Assembly: GCA_035525055.1 (NCBI GenBank)
Contig: DATLEZ010000164.1
Span: forward strand, 1-10,697
Source of the DNA: DATEEG01 sp035525055
GTDB lineage: Bacteria > Actinomycetota > Acidimicrobiia > Spongiisociales > ZC4RG35
Length of the DNA: 10,697 bases
Reading direction: 5' to 3'
Positions 6,446 through 10,697 of the stretch are shown piece by piece. The notes under the pieces were generated by a model. That model did not search any database, was not told the origin of the DNA, and saw only the letters and a list, made by a program, of their open reading frames with translations. The translations under genes were made by a program, and so were the position numbers. The stretch's first letter is position 1; each line of letters begins with the position of its first letter.

Positions 6446-7864
6446 TCAGCCCGCGGGCCAGCTGGCCTCGATGGCGTCGGTCACATCCTGGCTCGAAGTG
6501 CCCTGAGACCAATCGATTATGCCGGTCCAGAAGGTCTCCTGACCCACCTCCGGAGGCATCAGATCGGAGCCGTCGAACACGAAAGTGTTCGCAGCCAGCG
6601 CCGCGGTGATTGCTTCGGCGAAGGCCTTGGATGCGTCGGTCTCGTAGCAGTTGGGGTCGACGTCCTTGTGACCGGGGAGGCGTTCCACCCCTGTCACGCC
6701 ATGACCACCGAACTCGGCGATTCCGCCACCCGAGGCGGAGGCAAGGGTGCACTGCCATTGGGGGCTGATCCAGTCCTGAATGGCTGCCACGTTTTCAGGA
6801 GCGCCGTCGAAGACGATGAGGGTGTCGCCACCACCCATCGCTCCGGTGTTGCCACCGATGGTCGGGAATGCGAAGACACCGATCTCGGACTCCTCGCCAT
6901 CGTCGTAGTCGGCAGCAGTGGTGAAGAAGTTGGCGATGAACGACCCCTGCTTCAACATTGCGCAGCCGGGCGGATCACTGAAGAGTGGTCCGGGCGAGTC
7001 TTCGAAGATGACCCCCGCCACGTTCTCGGGCCCGCCGAGCACGAAACCCTCACCGAAGAAGATCTCTCCGAAGGTGTCGAAGGCCTGCACCACAACCGGA
7101 TCGTTGAACGGGATCTCGTGGTTGTACCACTGGGCGTACACCTCCGAGCCCTGCTGCCGGACCAGAATGTCCTCGATCCAGTCGGTGCCTGGCCAGCCGG
7201 TAGCGTCCCCACTTCCGAACCCGAAGCACCACGGGGTCTGGCCGTCGGTGACCATTTGGGCGGACAGGGCCACCATGTCTTCGTAGGTCTCGGGGATCGC
7301 GTAGCCCCCAGCCTCGAAGACGGGCATGCTATAGAAGACGATCGACTTGAAGTTGGGGAACCAGGGGATCCCGTAGTGGTTGCCGTCGTCGCAGAGACCG
7401 AGGTCCATCCAATATTTGGAGTGGTTCGCCTCCATCGCTGCGATGTCGAATCCCATGGTCTCGAGTGACACCAGATTTCCCTCGTCGGCGAAAGCGCAAA
7501 TCGAAGCCGGCTGTGGCGTAAAGGCCACCGCTGGCGGATCGCCACCGTCCACCTGGATTCGTAACTGTTGCTCGAACTCAGACACACCGGTATAGGTGAT
7601 GTTCGACCCTGTCTCCGCGTTGTAGACGTCGATGAAGCCCTGGAGAGCATCACCTTCCACCCCGGTCGGTGCTCCGAACAGAGTGAAGTCCGCAACTTCG
7701 TCGCCTGCTGCTGCAGTCGTGGTGTCGCCGGCGGCTGTCGTGGTGTCGCCAGCCGCGGTCGTGGTGTCGCCAGCCGCGGTTGTATCGGCGCCACCGCCAC
7801 CACAGGCGGCCATCACAAGTGCAACCACTGCCAGCAGGGTCAATTGCCTTCTCAATCGATTCAT
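6446..7864 (-). CDS. aglE: Sugar ABC transporter substrate-binding lipoprotein, AglE-like
   Basis: A 472-residue extracellular solute-binding lipoprotein that captures the sugar and hands it to AglFG. The signal peptide MNRLRRQLTLLAVVALVMAA ends at a lipobox with Cys21 as the lipidation site. Residues 22-55 form a low-complexity Gly/Asp/Thr/Ala linker that tethers the binding domain. The mature domain shows YTGVSEFEQQL, PQPASICAFADEGNLVSL, KSIVFYSMPVFEAGGYAIPE, TPWCFGFGSGDATGWPGTDW, IEDILVRQQ and NHEIPFNDP, all typical of the AglE branch. The ATG at 7864 has GGAGGAG about 6 bases upstream; an in-frame start at 7912 would bury the signal peptide and is rejected. It is the first gene of the operon, behind the LacI-type operator. 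Confidence 0.93.
   Translation of the reverse strand: MNRLRRQLTLLAVVALVMAACGGGGADTTAAGDTTTAAGDTTTAAGDTTTAAAGDEVADFTLFGAPTGVEGDALQGFIDVYNAETGSNITYTGVSEFEQQLRIQVDGGDPPAVAFTPQPASICAFADEGNLVSLETMGFDIAAMEANHSKYWMDLGLCDDGNHYGIPWFPNFKSIVFYSMPVFEAGGYAIPETYEDMVALSAQMVTDGQTPWCFGFGSGDATGWPGTDWIEDILVRQQGSEVYAQWYNHEIPFNDPVVVQAFDTFGEIFFGEGFVLGGPENVAGVIFEDSPGPLFSDPPGCAMLKQGSFIANFFTTAADYDDGEESEIGVFAFPTIGGNTGAMGGGDTLIVFDGAPENVAAIQDWISPQWQCTLASASGGGIAEFGGHGVTGVERLPGHKDVDPNCYETDASKAFAEAITAALAANTFVFDGSDLMPPEVGQETFWTGIIDWSQGTSSQDVTDAIEASWPAG
7701..7791 (-). repeat. 21-base tandem repeat coding the lipoprotein linker
   Basis: Units of 21 bases (one of 24) at 7707-7730, 7731-7751 and 7752-7772, with a decayed copy after, encode GDTTTAA repeats directly after the lipidated cysteine. 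Copy number is likely to vary by slippage and would alter only tether length. Confidence 0.8.
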
Positions 7865-7968
7865 AGGATCTCCTCCATTTTGGTTTAGGCAGAACGGCAA
7901 CAACCGCCCCACTCAAACAGGCCGACCATCTCGAAGTGGCGTTGTCGGACGCCCAACTCCTCGGCGGG

Positions 7969-8019
7969 TCAGGGCAAGAAGCGTTGCCGCAATCGCCCCG
8001 ACCGGGGGGTCCGTTTCAT
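7969..8019 (-). CDS. Possible 16-residue leader peptide in the aglE 5' region
   Basis: An ATG at 8019 preceded by AGGAGGG (spacing 2-3 bases) opens a frame of 16 codons, MKRTPRSGRLRQRFLP, ending in TGA. It lies within the predicted 200-base leader of the aglE transcript, about 100 bases before the aglE start. The strong ribosome-binding site is the only support. The peptide is basic and resembles nothing I know. It could be an upstream regulatory ORF or chance. Confidence 0.25.
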   Translation of the reverse strand: MKRTPRSGRLRQRFLP

Positions 8020-8041
8020 AACCCTCCTCTTTTTCGTTAGC

Positions 8042-8065
8042 AGCGTTGCCAGAGTAGCCAACGCT
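8042..8065. promoter_or_regulatory. Inverted repeat downstream of the importer promoter
   Basis: Seven-base arms AGCGTTG and CAACGCT are separated by 10 bases. It lies around or just after the predicted transcription start of the aglE operon. Its centre (8053.5) is 42 bases from that of the main palindrome (8095.5), close to four helical turns. It may be a second regulator site or a leader hairpin. AGCGTTGCC recurs at 7980-7988. Its half-sites differ from the main operator. Confidence 0.35.
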
Positions 8066-8073
8066 TTCAGCCG

Positions 8074-8103
8074 ACTGTAAGGCAGCATTGACAACGTTGT
8101 CAA
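8074..8103 (-). promoter_or_regulatory. Predicted aglEFG promoter
   Basis: On the minus strand a consensus -35 TTGACA (8103-8098) is followed after 18 bases by TACAGT (8079-8074), which matches four of six -10 positions. Transcription would start near 8067, giving a leader of about 200 bases before aglE. The -35 lies within the LacI-type palindrome, so repressor binding would block RNA polymerase. Confidence 0.45.
8088..8103. promoter_or_regulatory. LacI-family operator palindrome
   Basis: TTGACAACGTTGTCAA is a perfect 16-bp palindrome with a central CG, the form usual for LacI-family operators. It lies between the divergent lacI-type gene and aglE, so it is the likely site for the product of 8167-9195. 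It could control both directions. Confidence 0.75.
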
Positions 8104-8166
8104 CAGGTGGCAAGGTGTCGGGCACCGACCGCCAATCGGGTCGCGCCGCTCCGAGACAGGTAGCGA

Positions 8167-9195
8167 ATGAAGGAGCTGACAGACCGCCGACCGACCATGC
8201 TCGACGTCGCCCGCCAAGCCGGTGTCAGCCTGAAAACTGTCTCGAGGGTGGTTAATCGCGAAGACGGAGTCAGCGCCGATCTAGCTGCCCGGGTCGAATC
8301 GGCCGTCGCCTCGTTGAGCTATCGGCCCGATGATCGGGCCCGACGGCTCCGCCGCTACGCCAACCACACCGGCTCGATCGGTTTCGTTTTGGTCGATGTC
8401 GCCAACCCCTTCTTCTCGGCGATCCTTCGTGGGATCGAGGAGGAAGCCCGCAACCGGGATTGTCTGGTGTTGGCCGGAAGCACCGATGGCTCCGAAGAGA
8501 GGGAACGGCAACTGATCGAGGCCTTCATCGATCGGCGTGTCGATGGGCTGATCTTAGTTCCGTCCGGAGAGGGACTGGGTCCACTCCGCGACGAGATCGA
8601 CCGCGGAACGCCAGTGGTGGTGGTCGATCTGGAACTGGCTGGCGACCAACCGGTCGATCTGGTCCGCAGCGATCACTACGGGGGGGGCGTGGCTGCTACC
8701 CGTCACCTGATTGATCATGGCCACACCGAGATCGCCTACCTTGGCGACGACCCGTCGATCTTCTCAGCTCGACTTCGGCTCGATGGTTTCCGTCATGCGA
8801 TGAAGTCAGCTGGACTAAAGGCTCCACCCTCTCGCGAAGTTTTCGGGTCTCACAGCGCTGAAGAGTGGCGGCCCATCGCCCTAAACCTGTTTAGCACCGA
8901 TCCCGCACCCACTGCTGTCTTCACCGCTCAGAACTTCGCCACCATTGGAGCGGTCCATGCCCTCCACGATCTCGGGCTGCAGCACAAGGTCGCCCTCGTC
9001 GGATTCGACGACGTGGACCTGGCCGGGGCCGTCGATCCCGGACTCACCGTGGTCCCCCAAGAGCCACGCCAACTCGGACGCCGGGCAGCCGAGCTGCTCT
9101 TCGAACGAATCGACGGTCTCGACCATCCCCGCCGAAATGAAATCATCGACCACCGCCTCGTCCGGCGAGGCTCCGGCGAAATCCGCCCCGCGTAA
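8167..9195 (+). CDS. LacI-family transcriptional regulator of the sugar importer
   Basis: A 342-residue repressor. The N-terminal helix-turn-helix (about 10-30, PTMLDVARQAGVSLKTVSRV) and hinge helix (YRPDDRARRLRR, 52-63) are followed by a periplasmic-binding-protein-like effector domain starting at TGSIGFVLVDVANPFFSAIL and containing VDGLILVPS, HLIDHGHTEIAYLGD and VGFDDVDLA. Such regulators bind an operator palindrome and release it when a sugar or sugar phosphate is bound. The gene is divergent from aglE, 302 bases away, and the LacI-type palindrome lies between them, so it most likely represses aglEFG in the absence of the sugar. The ATG at 8167 has a weak AGG 6 bases upstream; ATG at 8197 would cut the recognition domain and is rejected. 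The effector is inferred to be an alpha-glucoside. Confidence 0.93.
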   Translation: MKELTDRRPTMLDVARQAGVSLKTVSRVVNREDGVSADLAARVESAVASLSYRPDDRARRLRRYANHTGSIGFVLVDVANPFFSAILRGIEEEARNRDCLVLAGSTDGSEERERQLIEAFIDRRVDGLILVPSGEGLGPLRDEIDRGTPVVVVDLELAGDQPVDLVRSDHYGGGVAATRHLIDHGHTEIAYLGDDPSIFSARLRLDGFRHAMKSAGLKAPPSREVFGSHSAEEWRPIALNLFSTDPAPTAVFTAQNFATIGAVHALHDLGLQHKVALVGFDDVDLAGAVDPGLTVVPQEPRQLGRRAAELLFERIDGLDHPRRNEIIDHRLVRRGSGEIRPA

Positions 9196-9219
9196 TTTGG
9201 CGCCGTCGGCCATCCAAAT
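9195..9219. terminator. Weak candidate terminator between convergent genes
   Basis: The 44 bases between the lacI-type stop and the convergent eamA stop contain arms ATTTGG (9195-9200) and CCAAAT (9214-9219) with a small GCC/GGC pairing inside. No T-run follows on either strand, so it is only a tentative bidirectional terminator. Confidence 0.2.
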
Positions 9220-9239
9220 GGTTGTTCGCGCTGTACCAA

Positions 9240-10112
9240 CTAACCAGGCGGGACCAGGGCAACGGAACGATTAGCCCGTCCCACAAGGGTGACGCCGGCC
9301 AGTATCAAAAGGCCGCCCAGAGCGAGGTTGGCGGTCAAAGCTTCATTGAAGAGGAGCACGCCACCAAGAACTCCGACCACAGGAACGAGATACCCCATCA
9401 GCCCGACCCGGCTGGCAGGCGCCAGTTCGCTGGCCTTGAGTGAAGTCACATAGGTGAGGATGGTCCCGGCTCCCATCACGCCGAGGATGCCCAACTCCAC
9501 CGAGCCTACGCCCAGGTTCCAGAGCGGGTGGCCGGTGAGTGACGCAGCGGTGATGGCAACGATCGCGGCGCCGCTTTGCATCGGAGCCAGCACGGCCCTC
9601 GGGTCGTACCTGATGGCCATTCTCCTCACCCACACGAGCGACGCTCCTGATATGGCTGCGCCGACCAGCGTTGCCACGAAGGCCAGCGTCGATCGGCTAC
9701 CGGAGCCGGCCGGCAGGCCTGCCAGTACCGCCACTCCACCGAAGCTCATGGCAAGCCCGATCACCTTGGCTGCCGAGAATCGGTCATCCCGGAACGCGAT
9801 GTGGGCGGTGATCGCGGTGAAGACCGGGCCGAGCGCCAGGGTCAGGGTGACCAGCGAGGCGGGCAGCTGGTTGAACCCGATGTTGAACAGCAGGGCAGGG
9901 ATGGCGGCGTTGACCGCACCCATCGCCAATCCTTCTCGCCAGGGCGCCGGCGTCTTACGCGGACGGAGAACGAGTGCAATCACGGCCGACAACCCGAAGG
10001 GGACGGCGGCGCAAATCAGCGGGTCGACACCGCGGGTCGTCAGGTACTTGGTGCAGAGTCCCAGGCTCCCGAACATGAGCCCGGTGAAGACAATGAGGAA
10101 CCAGGCCTTCAT
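9240..10112 (-). CDS. EamA/DMT-superfamily transporter
   Basis: A 290-residue inner-membrane protein with about ten hydrophobic segments in two EamA repeats. The first repeat includes FTGLMFGSLGLCTKYLTTRG and ASLVTLTLALGPVFTAITAH. The second ends with ELAPASRVGLMGYLVPVVGV and the glycine-rich LALGGLLILAGVTLV. The family exports or takes up metabolites such as amino acids or nucleosides; the substrate cannot be read from sequence. The ATG at 10112 overlaps the stop of the upstream EamA gene as ATGA, so the two are translationally coupled and may work together. It converges with the lacI-type gene and shows no link to the sugar operon. Confidence 0.88.
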   Translation of the reverse strand: MKAWFLIVFTGLMFGSLGLCTKYLTTRGVDPLICAAVPFGLSAVIALVLRPRKTPAPWREGLAMGAVNAAIPALLFNIGFNQLPASLVTLTLALGPVFTAITAHIAFRDDRFSAAKVIGLAMSFGGVAVLAGLPAGSGSRSTLAFVATLVGAAISGASLVWVRRMAIRYDPRAVLAPMQSGAAIVAITAASLTGHPLWNLGVGSVELGILGVMGAGTILTYVTSLKASELAPASRVGLMGYLVPVVGVLGGVLLFNEALTANLALGGLLILAGVTLVGRANRSVALVPPG

Positions 10113-10697
10113 AGTTGTGACGGCACCCGGGCCGAGGCGTGAGCTCGTCGTTCCGATCTATCCGCCAATACCACCCCGGCCAAAATCAGCGCTCCACCGC
10201 CAATTAAGCGCCACCCCAGCGGCTCGCCGAGGATCCATACGCCGCCAGCCACCCCAACCAGAGGCACCAGGTAGGCCATCAGGGCGACTCTGGCTGCGGT
10301 GGTCAATTGGGAGAGCCAAAGCAGAGCTCCGAACGGGAGAGTGGTGCAGGCGGTGCCGAGGAGAACAATCAGGCTGAAGGAACCGCGGTCCATGCGACCG
10401 ATGCCCTCCATGCTTCCGGAGGCCAGCGCCGCAATCAGAACTACCGCGGCAGCTGTCACGAACTGTGGCAGCACGAGTTCGGCGGCAGGAGTCCCTAGAG
10501 CGAAGCGACGTGTCAAGGCACCACCCGCACCGGCGGCCAGCACTCCCAAAATCACCAGGGCAAGTCCCAGGGCCGGATTGGTACCGGGTCCTCCCTCCCA
10601 TTCGACCAGGAGCCCGATTCCCCCCAATGCCAGAATGAAGCCCGGGACCAGACCCCGGTGCATCCGCTCTGCGTCGATCAGAAGGTGGGCAAAGGCC
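10109..10697 (-). CDS. EamA/DMT-superfamily transporter, 5' end beyond the window
   Basis: About 195 C-terminal residues are visible and the frame is open to the window edge. The residues before the in-frame ATG at 10663 (AFAHLLIDAERMHRGLVPGF) are the usual end of the first EamA repeat, so that ATG is internal and not the start. The second repeat includes FSLIVLLGTACTTLPFGALL, TTAARVALMAYLVPLVGVAG and LGWRLIGGGALILAGVVLAD. It is a paralogue of the downstream gene, overlapping it by four bases. Substrate unknown. Confidence 0.88.
   Translation of the reverse strand, partial: AFAHLLIDAERMHRGLVPGFILALGGIGLLVEWEGGPGTNPALGLALVILGVLAAGAGGALTRRFALGTPAAELVLPQFVTAAAVVLIAALASGSMEGIGRMDRGSFSLIVLLGTACTTLPFGALLWLSQLTTAARVALMAYLVPLVGVAGGVWILGEPLGWRLIGGGALILAGVVLADRSERRAHASARVPSQL

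Noticed and set aside
6668..7468. Plus-strand open frame of 266 codons opposite aglE
   Set aside because: It is antisense to a clearly homologous lipoprotein gene, its composition is not protein-like, and high GC makes such shadow frames common.
7913..8125. 70-codon frame in the lacI-aglE divergent region (minus strand)
   Set aside because: It would start within the operator/promoter zone, has no ribosome-binding site and shows no family features.
9454..10377. Plus-strand open frame of 307 codons opposite the two EamA genes
   Set aside because: It runs across two genes with clear transporter homology on the other strand and shows no recognisable domain.

Overview
The window looks like a chromosomal segment of a high-GC Gram-positive bacterium, probably an actinobacterium and possibly from the Acidimicrobiia. 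This rests on high GC, GTG/TTG starts, a PGPGW membrane protein, an AglEFG-type sugar importer with no ATPase beside it, and a lipoprotein with a Thr/Ala/Gly/Asp repeat linker. The taxonomic call is inference; no rRNA or tRNA gene was seen.

Layout. Almost everything from 8100 down to 71 is on the minus strand. A divergent LacI-family regulator gene (8167-9195, plus) faces a sugar importer operon: lipoprotein binding protein (aglE-like, 6446-7864), permease 1 (aglF-like, 5167-6321) and permease 2 (aglG-like, 4265-5170). The 302-base divergent region holds a perfect 16-bp LacI-type palindrome (8088-8103) that contains the likely -35 box of the importer promoter. A 14-bp-arm hairpin lies between aglE and aglF.

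Downstream of aglG, close-packed and on the same strand, follow an unrecognised small membrane protein (3707-4198 or longer), methionyl-tRNA synthetase metG (2041-3693), a PGPGW-family membrane protein (1747-2013), a 40-codon relic of the C-terminus of a second, divergent sugar permease (1624-1746), and a GH3 NagZ-like glycosidase (71-1618) whose ribosome-binding site lies in the end of that relic. No convincing terminator separates aglG from metG, so the sugar promoter may read into metG unless an internal promoter exists.

To the right, convergent with lacI, are two translationally coupled EamA-type transporters (9240-10112 and 10109 to the window edge). At the left edge a possible further minus-strand gene begins at 50.

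The importer, its regulator and its operator form a coherent alpha-glucoside-type uptake unit. The transport ATPase and the matching alpha-glucosidase are not in the window. I found no defence system, CRISPR array, insertion sequence or clearly new multi-gene system. The most unusual item is the permease relic upstream of the GH3 gene, which records a past rearrangement.
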